The position numbers and the translations under genes are program-made. Below the pieces are notes generated by a model. The model saw nothing but the letters and a program-made list of their open reading frames with translations. It was not told the origin of the DNA and searched no databases. A stretch of 62,675 nt of DNA, taken from contig UQLZ01000008.1 of NCBI GenBank assembly GCA_900541935.1, positions 1 through 62,675 on the forward strand, given 5' to 3'. Below are positions 1-7,922 of the stretch, in pieces. The first letter of the stretch is position 1, and each line of letters starts with the position of its first letter. This DNA is from an uncultured Prevotellaceae bacterium. GTDB taxonomy: Bacteria; Bacteroidota; Bacteroidia; Bacteroidales; Muribaculaceae.

Positions 1-157
1 AAGCGGTTACTGTTGATTCACTTTGTATCCCATATTTGCGGGCTACTGCACAAACACCGATTCCGGTGCGTTCCACTTCCTGAACTACTGCCATTTTAAA
101 AGGCATTGGATAATCTCGCTGCGTACGTTTAACATACTCTTGTTTAGTCTCTTTCAT
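1..157 (-). CDS. Transposase OrfA-like HTH protein, partial (IS edge)
   Basis: Fifty-two codons read leftward from the ATG at 157-155 to the window edge, so only the N-terminus is present. The peptide begins MKETKQEYVKRTQRDYPM and continues with VARKYGIQSESTV, which is the shape of the helix-turn-helix found in IS3-type OrfA proteins; the OrfA/IS3 assignment is from this pattern only. The outer end of the insertion sequence is probably near 199, where the leftward strand starts TGTCTAGTCCTGCC, consistent with the TG...CA termini usual in that family. It lies immediately upstream of, and divergent from, the beta-lactamase gene. Catalytic domain and second inverted repeat are outside the window. 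Confidence 0.6.
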   Translation of the reverse strand, partial: MKETKQEYVKRTQRDYPMPFKMAVVQEVERTGIGVCAVARKYGIQSESTVTA

Positions 158-254
158 TTTTTGTTACTTTTTTGTGTAACGCTATGGCAGGACTAGACAC
201 ATTGAGAAACAAAAAAGTACCGTTCATGATGTCTTATGAATGGCACTTTTTTCT

Positions 255-262
255 TATATTTG
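255..262 (+). promoter_or_regulatory. Bacteroides-type -7 element for the beta-lactamase gene
   Basis: TATATTTG matches the -7 consensus TAnnTTTG. It lies about 115 bp upstream of the chosen ATG at 377 and outside the inferred IS end, so the gene appears to have its own promoter rather than depending on one in the IS. No clear -33 TTTG is seen at the usual distance. Confidence 0.5.
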
Positions 263-376
263 CGCCTAAAAATACATCGGGAACTATGCTGGGGGCGTGA
301 CGAGCAAAAGACTTTCGGGAAAATACACGTAAACACTGAATTAGATGTATTAACTAATAAACATCACTTTAATATT

Positions 377-1321
377 ATGGCAAAAATAAACAAAACTCAT
401 TTAATCATCTTGTTCGTCTTTTTATTGTGTGTAATTGTTGTTTCAATACAATTTTTGCACAAGCCAACTGACCATAAGAGTAACTATTCCCTTACAGATA
501 CTATATCTAAAATTGTATCAGAATATCCCGGTGAAATCGGAGTGGCGGTAATCATAAATAGCAGAGATACTATTACAGTCAATAATAAAAGTATCTATCC
601 AATGATGAGTGTATTTAAGGTTCATCAGGCATTAGCCCTCTGCAATGATTTTGACAGCAAAAGGATTTCACTTGATACCTTGATAAGGATAAACAAGGGT
701 AAACTTGATCCGAACACTTGGAGTCCAATGTTGAAAGAACATTCGGAACCTGAATTTTCCTTGCCAATTAGGAAACTGCTAAACTATACACTTATACAAA
801 GCGACAATAACGTAAGTAATCTTATGTTCAAGAGATTGCTTGATATTGCCAAAACCGACAGTTTTGTTGCCACAATCATTCCACGTTCAAGTTTTCAGAT
901 AGCCTATACAGAAGAAGAAATGTCTGCCGACCATGATAAGGCATATTCAAACTACACATCACCTCTCGGAGCTGCAATGCTTATGAACCGATTGTTTACT
1001 GATAAGATTATTAGTGATGAAAAACAAGACTTCATTAAAAACACATTAAAAGAGTGCAAAACAGGTACAGACAGAATTGCGGCTCCGCTACTTGATAAGG
1101 AAGGTGTTGTCATAGCCCATAAGACTGGTTCAGGGTATATTAATGAGAACGGAATACTTGCAGCGCACAATGATGTAGCCTTTATACGTTTGCCCAATAA
1201 TGAATACTACACACTGGCTGTATTTGTAAAGGATTTTAAGGGTAATGAAACACAGGCTGCAAAAGTCATAGCCCGTATATCTGAAACCGTATATTCATTA
1301 TTGCCTCAATTTACAGAATAG
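377..1321 (+). CDS. cfxA: CfxA-like class A (subclass A2) beta-lactamase
   Basis: Secreted serine beta-lactamase hydrolysing penicillins and cephalosporins in the periplasm. The open frame extends upstream to 236, but the ATG at 377 gives a 314-residue protein close to the usual CfxA length, with a lysine-containing N-terminus and a hydrophobic export segment (about 8-27). Active-site motifs are S78-V-F-K81 (nucleophile and general base), S142-D-N144 and K249-T-G251. Long stretches agree with CfxA as I remember it (PMMSVFKVHQALALCNDF, FQIAYTEEEMSADH), but many positions differ, so this looks like a diverged CfxA relative rather than CfxA2/CfxA3. It sits next to an insertion-sequence edge, which fits a mobile resistance segment of the kind known for cfxA. 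A hairpin follows the stop codon. Family call is firm; the exact substrate range cannot be read from the sequence. Confidence 0.92.
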   Translation: MAKINKTHLIILFVFLLCVIVVSIQFLHKPTDHKSNYSLTDTISKIVSEYPGEIGVAVIINSRDTITVNNKSIYPMMSVFKVHQALALCNDFDSKRISLDTLIRINKGKLDPNTWSPMLKEHSEPEFSLPIRKLLNYTLIQSDNNVSNLMFKRLLDIAKTDSFVATIIPRSSFQIAYTEEEMSADHDKAYSNYTSPLGAAMLMNRLFTDKIISDEKQDFIKNTLKECKTGTDRIAAPLLDKEGVVIAHKTGSGYINENGILAAHNDVAFIRLPNNEYYTLAVFVKDFKGNETQAAKVIARISETVYSLLPQFTE

Positions 1322-1339
1322 CCTTTACGTTATACATTC

Positions 1340-1370
1340 AAGCCTCCGGCGTGGTTTTCGCTGGAGGCTT
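1340..1370 (+). terminator. Hairpin after the beta-lactamase gene
   Basis: An 11-bp stem (arms 1340-1350 and 1360-1370, one G.T pair) with a 9-base loop starts 19 bases after the stop codon. There is no strong T tract, so termination is likely but not certain. Confidence 0.5.
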
Positions 1371-1636
1371 CTGATCTTTGAACATACAAAAAGCAAAAAG
1401 AAAGCGATATCGAAGCGTTATACCATAAAAACAACCTGCTGGTTATTACAAAATGATATTGCGTACCCAGCTGACCGATGCGGATCTCCCACCATGCGAA
1501 CAAATCCCGGTAACAAAATGACAAAACGGACAATGTTCCTAACATGCCAACTTGTAAATGGGATGAATGATTTTCTTTTTCGCAAGTTGATTTTATAAAA
1601 TTGCCGCCGACAGTTCGTACTTTCGGAAAAAGATGT

Positions 1637-1644
1637 TATATTTG
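1637..1644 (+). promoter_or_regulatory. Bacteroides-type -7 element in the cfxA-uvrA gap
   Basis: TATATTTG, followed 4 bases later by the ATG of a 27-codon frame (1648-1731). The 1322-1833 gap otherwise holds the cfxA hairpin and a perfect 7-bp inverted repeat at 1754-1773 (ATCGGTT/AACCGAT, 6-base loop) that could be an operator. Nothing else is recognised between 1371 and 1636. The promoter may serve uvrA. Confidence 0.4.
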
Positions 1645-1647
1645 CAA

Positions 1648-1731
1648 ATGAAAGAGTTATTTGACAGCATAGCAACGCAAAACGCTGAAATTCGCACGGT
1701 TGCTAACTCGTTACCACTACTTCTCAAATAA
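1648..1731 (+). CDS. Possible 27-residue leader or gene remnant
   Basis: A short frame, MKELFDSIATQNAEIRTVAN and seven more residues to TAA, starts 4 bases after a good -7 element. The peptide has ordinary amphipathic composition. It may be the surviving start of a gene interrupted by the neighbouring mobile DNA, an upstream leader peptide for uvrA, or chance. No function is proposed. Confidence 0.25.
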   Translation: MKELFDSIATQNAEIRTVANSLPLLLK

Positions 1732-1833
1732 TTCGCTAAAAGTTTATTTCTCAATCGGTTAAGTCAAACCGATAAAAATCTAAAATATATTTTACGCTTC
1801 GGCATTGCCAAGCATCCGACTTACTTCGACAAA

Positions 1834-4620
1834 ATGACAAACAACTGCATTACAATAAAAGGAGCATCTGTCAATAACCTGAAGAAGATAGATGTTGAAA
1901 TTCCAAGGAACAAATTTGTCGTAATTACCGGACTTTCTGGCTCTGGCAAGTCATCTCTTGCATTCGACACGCTTTATGCGGAAGGTCAGAGAAGATATGT
2001 GGAAAGTCTTTCTGCTTACGCACGACAGTTCCTCGGCAAATTGCAAAAACCGGAATGCGACTACATAAAAGGGTTGCCTCCTGCAATTGCAATAGAGCAA
2101 AAAGTTAGCACACGAAATCCCCGAAGTACAGTCGGAACATCTACTGAAATATATGACTACTTACGTCTGCTTTTCGCAAGAATCGGACAAACAATATCTC
2201 CAATTTCGGGGAATATCGTTAAGAAGCATACTGTTGCTGATGTGATAAACTGTCTAAAGTCTTATCCAGAAGGAACAAAAGCAGCCATTCTTTCAAAAAT
2301 CACAGTCCCAGAAGACAGGTCTTTTTCTGACCAACTTGACATTCTTATAAAGGAAGGTTTTTCAAGAGTTGAAGCCGAAGGGGCTTTTTACGAAATTGAT
2401 GAAATAATTAATAATGGCGATTATAACAACGATAACTGCCACCTCCTTATCGACCGTATTGCCATTGCCTACGACAATGACTCCATTTCTCGGGCAACGG
2501 ACTCTATTGAGACTGCTTTTAAAGAAGGTAACGGATTTTGCGTCCTAAAAATATGGTCTGAAGATGGTGTTAAGGAAGTTACTTTCTCAAACCGCTTTGA
2601 GGAAGAAGGAATGACTTTCAACGAGCCTAATGAACAAATGTTCAACTTCAATAACCCTATCGGAGCCTGCCCCACTTGCGACGGATTCGGCAAAGTTTTG
2701 GGTATTGATGAAGACCTTGTCATTCCAAACAAGGCTTTATCAGTATTTGATGATGCAGTTATGTGCTGGCGTGGAGAAGTGTCAAGCGAATGGAAACGCA
2801 ATTTTATCAATGCTGCCGTCCCAATGGGCTTTCCTATCCACCGACCATATTACCAACTCACTGAAGAGGAAAGGAATCTACTGTGGCATGGTTCTGAAGG
2901 AGTAAATGGAATCGACAGTTTCTTCCAAATGGTTGAAAAGAACCTCTACAAAGTGCAGTACAGCACAATGAGGGCAAGATACAGAGGAAAATCAAGATGC
3001 CATGAATGCGATGGCAAAAGACTTAGAAAAGAGGCTCTATATGTCAAAATCAACGGCAAAGATATTAGTGAAATAGTAACTATGCCTATCAGCGAACTGA
3101 AGGTATGGTTTAACGAACTAACCCTATCCGATACAGAAAAGCAGATTGCAAAAAGACTTCTCACGGAGATTAACAACAGAATTGAATATCTAACTGAAGT
3201 TGGACTGGAATATCTAACTCTCGACCGACTCTCATCTACCCTTTCGGGCGGTGAAAGCCAACGAATCAATCTTGCAACAATCTTGGGAAGCGGTCTCGTT
3301 GGAACTGTATATATCCTCGATGAACCGAGTATCGGTTTACACGCAAGAGATACGGAAAAACTTATCAGAGTTCTTCGCAGACTGCAAAAGAAAGGAAATA
3401 CAGTTGTCGTTGTTGAGCACGAAGAGGAAGTTATCAAAGCAGCAGACTACATCATTGACGTGGGTCCGGAAGCCGGCAGACTGGGTGGCAAGATTGTATA
3501 TCAAGGCGATGTTGCAAACCTTCAGAAAGCATCAGACAGTTATACGGTAAAATATCTAACTGGAGAATTACAAATACCAGTGCCATCTCCTCGACACAGA
3601 TGGAGAAACTATATAGAAGTCAAAGGTGCCGCTGAAAATAACCTTAAGGGCATAGACGTTAAATTCCCTTTGGGTATTATGACTGTTGTTACAGGAGTAA
3701 GCGGATCTGGTAAATCAACTTTAGTAAGAGATATTTTATACAAGTCACTTCTCAGAGCATTAGGTCTTGGAGGAGATACACCTGGCACGCACCTTGAACT
3801 GACTGGTGACATATCCCTTATTCACTCTGTAGAATTTGTTGACCAAAACCCAATAGGCAAATCAACTCACAGTAATGCGGCAACCTATCTGAAAGCGTTT
3901 GACGAAATACGCAAACTCTTTGCCGACCAACAAGCATCAAAGCAAATGGGATATTCTCCAAGCCACTTTGCTTTTAATGTTGACGGGGGAAGATGTGAGG
4001 AATGCAAAGGAGAAGGAAAAATCACAATCGAGATGCAATTCATGGCAGACATCACAATCCCTTGTGAAAGTTGCCACGGCATGCGATACAAACAGGAAAT
4101 TCTCGACATCAGATACCACGGTAAGAATATATATGACGTTCTTAATATGACCGTTAACCAGGCTATCGAATTTTTTTCTGAAGGAGATTCCAGTTATGAT
4201 GCAAAAATCATAAAGCGGCTCAAGCCTCTACAAGACGTTGGTTTAGGTTACCTAAAACTTGGGCAATCTTCTTCCACTCTTTCTGGTGGAGAAAATCAGA
4301 GAATAAAACTGGCAAATTATCTTGCAGCAGCAAAACAGACCCCATCTATTTTCATTTTTGATGAACCAACAACCGGACTGCACATTCACGATATAAATAC
4401 GCTGCTTAAAGCATTCGGCAAACTAATATCTGCAGGTCACACGATAATAATCATTGAGCATAATATGGATATTATAAAAAATGCAGATTACGTTATTGAC
4501 TTAGGCCCTGAAGGCGGGAAAAATGGCGGATACCTGGTTGCAACAGGAACACCTGAAGAAATAGCCCAATGCGAAAACTCCTACACAGGCAAATTTCTTA
4601 AAGACAAACTCCAAATATAA
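1834..4620 (+). CDS. uvrA: UvrA-family excinuclease ABC ATPase subunit
   Basis: DNA-damage recognition ATPase of nucleotide excision repair; it dimerises and loads UvrB on lesions. The 928 residues contain two ABC-type halves: Walker A GLSGSGKS at 33-40 with signature LSGGESQRI, and a second P-loop GVSGSGKS at 621-628 with LSGGENQRI. Zinc-binding cysteines are visible as CPTC (279-282), CHEC (389-392), CEEC (721-724) and CESC (744-747), so the lesion-binding zinc modules are intact. Length is near the usual 930-950. Bacteroidetes often carry more than one UvrA paralogue, and with no uvrB nearby and a mobile segment just upstream I cannot say whether this is the housekeeping copy. A terminator follows the stop codon. 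Confidence 0.93.
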   Translation: MTNNCITIKGASVNNLKKIDVEIPRNKFVVITGLSGSGKSSLAFDTLYAEGQRRYVESLSAYARQFLGKLQKPECDYIKGLPPAIAIEQKVSTRNPRSTVGTSTEIYDYLRLLFARIGQTISPISGNIVKKHTVADVINCLKSYPEGTKAAILSKITVPEDRSFSDQLDILIKEGFSRVEAEGAFYEIDEIINNGDYNNDNCHLLIDRIAIAYDNDSISRATDSIETAFKEGNGFCVLKIWSEDGVKEVTFSNRFEEEGMTFNEPNEQMFNFNNPIGACPTCDGFGKVLGIDEDLVIPNKALSVFDDAVMCWRGEVSSEWKRNFINAAVPMGFPIHRPYYQLTEEERNLLWHGSEGVNGIDSFFQMVEKNLYKVQYSTMRARYRGKSRCHECDGKRLRKEALYVKINGKDISEIVTMPISELKVWFNELTLSDTEKQIAKRLLTEINNRIEYLTEVGLEYLTLDRLSSTLSGGESQRINLATILGSGLVGTVYILDEPSIGLHARDTEKLIRVLRRLQKKGNTVVVVEHEEEVIKAADYIIDVGPEAGRLGGKIVYQGDVANLQKASDSYTVKYLTGELQIPVPSPRHRWRNYIEVKGAAENNLKGIDVKFPLGIMTVVTGVSGSGKSTLVRDILYKSLLRALGLGGDTPGTHLELTGDISLIHSVEFVDQNPIGKSTHSNAATYLKAFDEIRKLFADQQASKQMGYSPSHFAFNVDGGRCEECKGEGKITIEMQFMADITIPCESCHGMRYKQEILDIRYHGKNIYDVLNMTVNQAIEFFSEGDSSYDAKIIKRLKPLQDVGLGYLKLGQSSSTLSGGENQRIKLANYLAAAKQTPSIFIFDEPTTGLHIHDINTLLKAFGKLISAGHTIIIIEHNMDIIKNADYVIDLGPEGGKNGGYLVATGTPEEIAQCENSYTGKFLKDKLQI

Positions 4621-4700
4621 TCCATAACTTATACTAAATTCAATCGAAATATCTGTTCCCTTTTTGACTTAATCTGGCTAAAACACTAATAAAACCCCAA

Positions 4701-4732
4701 AATAATAGAGACTCGCTTCTCTATTATTTTTT
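4701..4732 (+). terminator. Rho-independent terminator of uvrA
   Basis: An 11-bp stem (4701-4711 with 4718-4728) and a 6-base loop run into a T-rich tract about 80 bases after the uvrA stop. The A-rich opposite arm would also let it work leftward for rpmH. Confidence 0.7.
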
Positions 4733-4804
4733 CAACCACCTATAAGCAAATAAGCCGTCACCTAAAAAGGCAACGGCAAATATTCAGTTTTCGTCAACTA
4801 AATC

Positions 4805-4960
4805 TTACTTGCTTGCGATAGAGGATGAAACTGTCAAACGAAGACGGCCTTTAGCACGACGACGTGCAAGAACCTTGCGTCCGTCAGGTGTTGACATTCT
4901 TTCACGGAATCCGTGTTTATTCACTCTCTTTCTGTTTGATGGTTGGAAAGTTCTTTTCAT
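4805..4960 (-). CDS. rpmH: 50S ribosomal protein L34
   Basis: A 51-residue basic protein beginning MKRTFQPSNRKRVNKHGFRE and continuing RMSTPDGRKVLARRRAKGR, which is the L34 family almost from end to end. It binds 23S rRNA in the large subunit. Here the C-terminus runs a few residues past the usual end (TVSSSIASK), as in other Bacteroidetes. It stands alone rather than with rnpA/dnaA, also usual for this phylum, and has a strong promoter of its own. Confidence 0.97.
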   Translation of the reverse strand: MKRTFQPSNRKRVNKHGFRERMSTPDGRKVLARRRAKGRLRLTVSSSIASK

Positions 4961-5004
4961 TTCTATTTATCTTATTTCGTTATTATAATCTATTTTTCGG
5001 ACTG

Positions 5005-5035
5005 CAAAGTTAGTTAGAATTTTAAAATAATCAAA
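5005..5035 (-). promoter_or_regulatory. rpmH promoter (-33/-7)
   Basis: On the leftward strand TAACTTTG (5012-5005) is the -7 element and TTTG (5035-5032) the -33 element, separated by 19 bp. The predicted leader to the rpmH ATG is about 35-40 nt. Confidence 0.75.
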
Positions 5036-5050
5036 ACTTTAGCTCAATAA

Positions 5051-5497
5051 TTATCTAATTCTATCTGCACTTTTCAGTAATTTTTCGTCTTTTTCTATCC
5101 TACCCCTTGCCAAAAGTACAAAAATGAAGGCAAATGGAGCAGCGCATGCGGCCAAGGAAAGACTGAACTTTTCGCCTTCTGGCAATGTGAAAATACCCAA
5201 ACCTAATAGCAATGTAGCAACTAATGTTAGCAACATAACTACTGAGCAAAGTGTTTTCTGCAATTTAAGCACTTTAAACTTGAATATTGTAATTAACGAC
5301 ATTACAGCACTCAATGCAACCAGAATAAAATATCCAACCATACTTGACGGGATTGGCTGCCCCGAAAATATAGTTGATAGAGATGCATCATAACTATAAT
5401 GAGGAGACACGACACTAAATGCCGGCACAAATGATGCAATACCCAAAACCAACACCGCCATTAGCAAATAGACGGTTTGCCATCTTTGTATAACCAT
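5051..5497 (-). CDS. DUF4293 family membrane protein
   Basis: A 148-residue integral membrane protein with the opening IQRWQTVYLLMAVLVLG typical of DUF4293, a Bacteroidetes-restricted family of unknown function. Hydrophobic segments lie near 8-28, 52-73, 80-102 and 112-130, followed by a basic, charged tail. It is transcribed toward rpmH and away from the TPR gene. A TAATTTTG -7 element is present just upstream at 5531-5524. No catalytic motif is visible. Confidence 0.85.
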   Translation of the reverse strand: MVIQRWQTVYLLMAVLVLGIASFVPAFSVVSPHYSYDASLSTIFSGQPIPSSMVGYFILVALSAVMSLITIFKFKVLKLQKTLCSVVMLLTLVATLLLGLGIFTLPEGEKFSLSLAACAAPFAFIFVLLARGRIEKDEKLLKSADRIR

Positions 5498-5632
5498 AAC
5501 TGTATTTTTTCTTATTTAGATTACAAAATTAGCAAATAAATAATACAAAACACAATATGCCTACATATTTTCCCAAAATTATTGGCATGCTTTTTGTTTT
5601 ATTCATTATATTCGCAACATAATTAATAAGTT

Positions 5633-7846
5633 ATGAACATAAACGAAATACCGCAATTTAAGGCAACAGTTCTCAGTCATATAAACTCTGGAGAGTTGCA
5701 TGACGCATTCTCCAAACTAAAATCTATGGCTAACGATGTGCCAGACTACTATACTTTAAGCAAATTAGAGACTCTCGAAGAAACTTATAAATATATGATT
5801 CGTTACGCTGTTGACGGTTCGGAGGACAGCGAACGAGATAAAATTTACACTCAAATCAAAGATGATTTGAGCAAATTATGCTTTTCTCTAACTAAAGATA
5901 TTACTGCAAAAAATTCAACTTTGCTATATTATTCCACATATCGATATTTGAAAAGCAACAATAAAAACATTGAAAACCTATTAGCAAGCATTGCAGAGCA
6001 GCAATCTATTATAGACCTTTACAACAGTCAGGATAGCATTGACCAAAGCGTATCAATACAAAACAGACGAAAATACGATGACATTTGCTCTGACCTGTTT
6101 AAGGCAATTTGGGTTAACGAACTTTCTTCCTCAAACTGCACTTATCTCAAGAATTTCTTCTCAAATCCAAAAGCAGACGACTCTTTACTTTGCCTTATCG
6201 CATGTGCTTTAATGCTAAACTGTAATAATGAGTTTAACGAAAACTCAGCAACCCTGCTTTTCGACCTATACGAATTTAACAAAAACAAGGACTCCGCTAT
6301 AAAGATTCTTGTTTGCCTGCTCATCACTCTATATCTTAATAGAAACGATATAACAGGCAGCAATAATGTTACTCTTCGCATTCAGAATCTAATTTCAGAA
6401 CAAAGTATTAAAGATGATATAAGAAACGTTTTTCTGCAACTCATCCGTAGCCGTGGAACTGAAAAAATCAAACAAAAAGTTCAGACAGAATTAAATCCAA
6501 AGTTCTTCAAACTCGATCCAGAATTGAGAAAAAAACTACAGTCTGAGTCATTTGACGACCCAGAGGCATTTGCCTCAAATCCCGACTGGCAAGAAATGCT
6601 TGACAAATCAGGCATTGCAGACAAAATGATGGAACTAAATAAGATGCAAATGGAAGGAAGTGACGTTTTTCTTGCTTCATTCGCAAAACTTAAAGACTTT
6701 CCTTTCTTCAGCAACATTTCAAACTGGTTCTTGCCATTCGATAACAAGCAAGCAGATGTTGCTTCTCTTCTAAAAGGCCAAAGCAATGCTCTAATAAGCC
6801 TAATAAACAAAGCAGGAGCATTCTGCGACAGTGACATTTATTCTTTCATAATGTCTCTTGCATCTGTCCCAGAGCAGCAAAGAAACATGATGCTTGGAGG
6901 ATTTGATGACCAAAACAGCCAATTAATGGAAATGGAAAGCGCGAAACTGCCAAATCCTAAAGAAGTTAGGAAAAACATAGCAAACAGATTCATTCAGAAT
7001 TTATACAGGTTCTTCAATCTGTTTCCACGAAAGTCTGAATTCTGCTACTCAAGGATTAATCCATTCCGGACTTCGCTTAACCTTTTCGACATTCCATACA
7101 TAAAAGATTTCATTTCTGATATAGACAGTCTGAAACTTATTGGTGAATTTTATTTCAATCAGGAACTTTTCACTGATGCTCTTAACATATTCCGACAAAT
7201 CGAACTCATAGATGGACCTTCGGCAACTGTTTACCAAAAAATAGGATTCTGCTACGAAAAAATGCAAGACTTTGATAAAGCAGCCGAATATTATGACAAA
7301 GTAAGCCTTATCAAAAATAATGATGTATGGACCCTAAAGCACCTTGCTTCATGCTACAGACAAAGTGGGAACATTGAAAGAGCAATAAATACATACTCTG
7401 CAATACTCGAACTTGACAATGAAAATATACCAATTACTAAAGCAATTGGTATATGCCTTATGGAATCAAAAAGATACGAGGAGGCTCTTAAATTCTTCTA
7501 CAAAGCAGAATATCTTGCTCCACAAGGGGTTAAGTCTATAAGACCTATTGCTTGGTGCTCATTCCTTGCACGAAACTATGAGCAAAGTATAAACTATTAC
7601 AATAAGATTATAAATACATCAGAAAACAAAGACGCAAACGACTTCATTAATAGAGGCCATGCTTATTTGACTGAAGGAAACAGCAGTAAGGCCCTTGAAA
7701 ATTATATTACAGCCGCAAAAATCACAGGCATAGATTCCGCTATCGCTTCAATAAATAATGACAGACATTACCTGGTTGAACGAGACGTTGATAATCAAAT
7801 TGTCACATTTATCACTGAAAAAATTAAATATGACTACCATAATTAA
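5633..7846 (+). CDS. Tetratricopeptide-repeat protein
   Basis: A 737-residue protein without a signal peptide or membrane segment, so probably cytoplasmic. The C-terminal third (about 500-720) contains tandem 34-residue helical pairs of the TPR type, for example AKIGFCYEKMQDFDKAAEYYDK-like units and SNKALENYITAA-like units. The N-terminal two thirds are helical and rich in Asn, Ser and Lys but match nothing I recognise. TPRs imply a protein-binding scaffold role; no partner is suggested by the neighbours. Related long TPR proteins are common in Bacteroidales. A TATATTCG element (5607-5614) near the start is a weak promoter candidate. Confidence 0.75.
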   Translation: MNINEIPQFKATVLSHINSGELHDAFSKLKSMANDVPDYYTLSKLETLEETYKYMIRYAVDGSEDSERDKIYTQIKDDLSKLCFSLTKDITAKNSTLLYYSTYRYLKSNNKNIENLLASIAEQQSIIDLYNSQDSIDQSVSIQNRRKYDDICSDLFKAIWVNELSSSNCTYLKNFFSNPKADDSLLCLIACALMLNCNNEFNENSATLLFDLYEFNKNKDSAIKILVCLLITLYLNRNDITGSNNVTLRIQNLISEQSIKDDIRNVFLQLIRSRGTEKIKQKVQTELNPKFFKLDPELRKKLQSESFDDPEAFASNPDWQEMLDKSGIADKMMELNKMQMEGSDVFLASFAKLKDFPFFSNISNWFLPFDNKQADVASLLKGQSNALISLINKAGAFCDSDIYSFIMSLASVPEQQRNMMLGGFDDQNSQLMEMESAKLPNPKEVRKNIANRFIQNLYRFFNLFPRKSEFCYSRINPFRTSLNLFDIPYIKDFISDIDSLKLIGEFYFNQELFTDALNIFRQIELIDGPSATVYQKIGFCYEKMQDFDKAAEYYDKVSLIKNNDVWTLKHLASCYRQSGNIERAINTYSAILELDNENIPITKAIGICLMESKRYEEALKFFYKAEYLAPQGVKSIRPIAWCSFLARNYEQSINYYNKIINTSENKDANDFINRGHAYLTEGNSSKALENYITAAKITGIDSAIASINNDRHYLVERDVDNQIVTFITEKIKYDYHN

Positions 7847-7889
7847 GCATTCAATAACATATTTATATAAAATTCACACTTTTTTGATG

Positions 7890-7897
7890 TAACTTTG
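7890..7897 (+). promoter_or_regulatory. Bacteroides-type -7 element for the M3 peptidase gene
   Basis: TAACTTTG, 25 bases upstream of the ATG at 7923, giving a leader of roughly 20 nt. Confidence 0.6.
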
Positions 7898-7922
7898 CAA
7901 AAAACTAATTGATTTAATAAAT

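Noticed and set aside
236..376. Upstream extension of the cfxA-like frame (start at 236)
   Set aside because: It runs through the -7 element at 255-262 and gives an N-terminus unlike a signal peptide; the ATG at 377 fits CfxA length and export.
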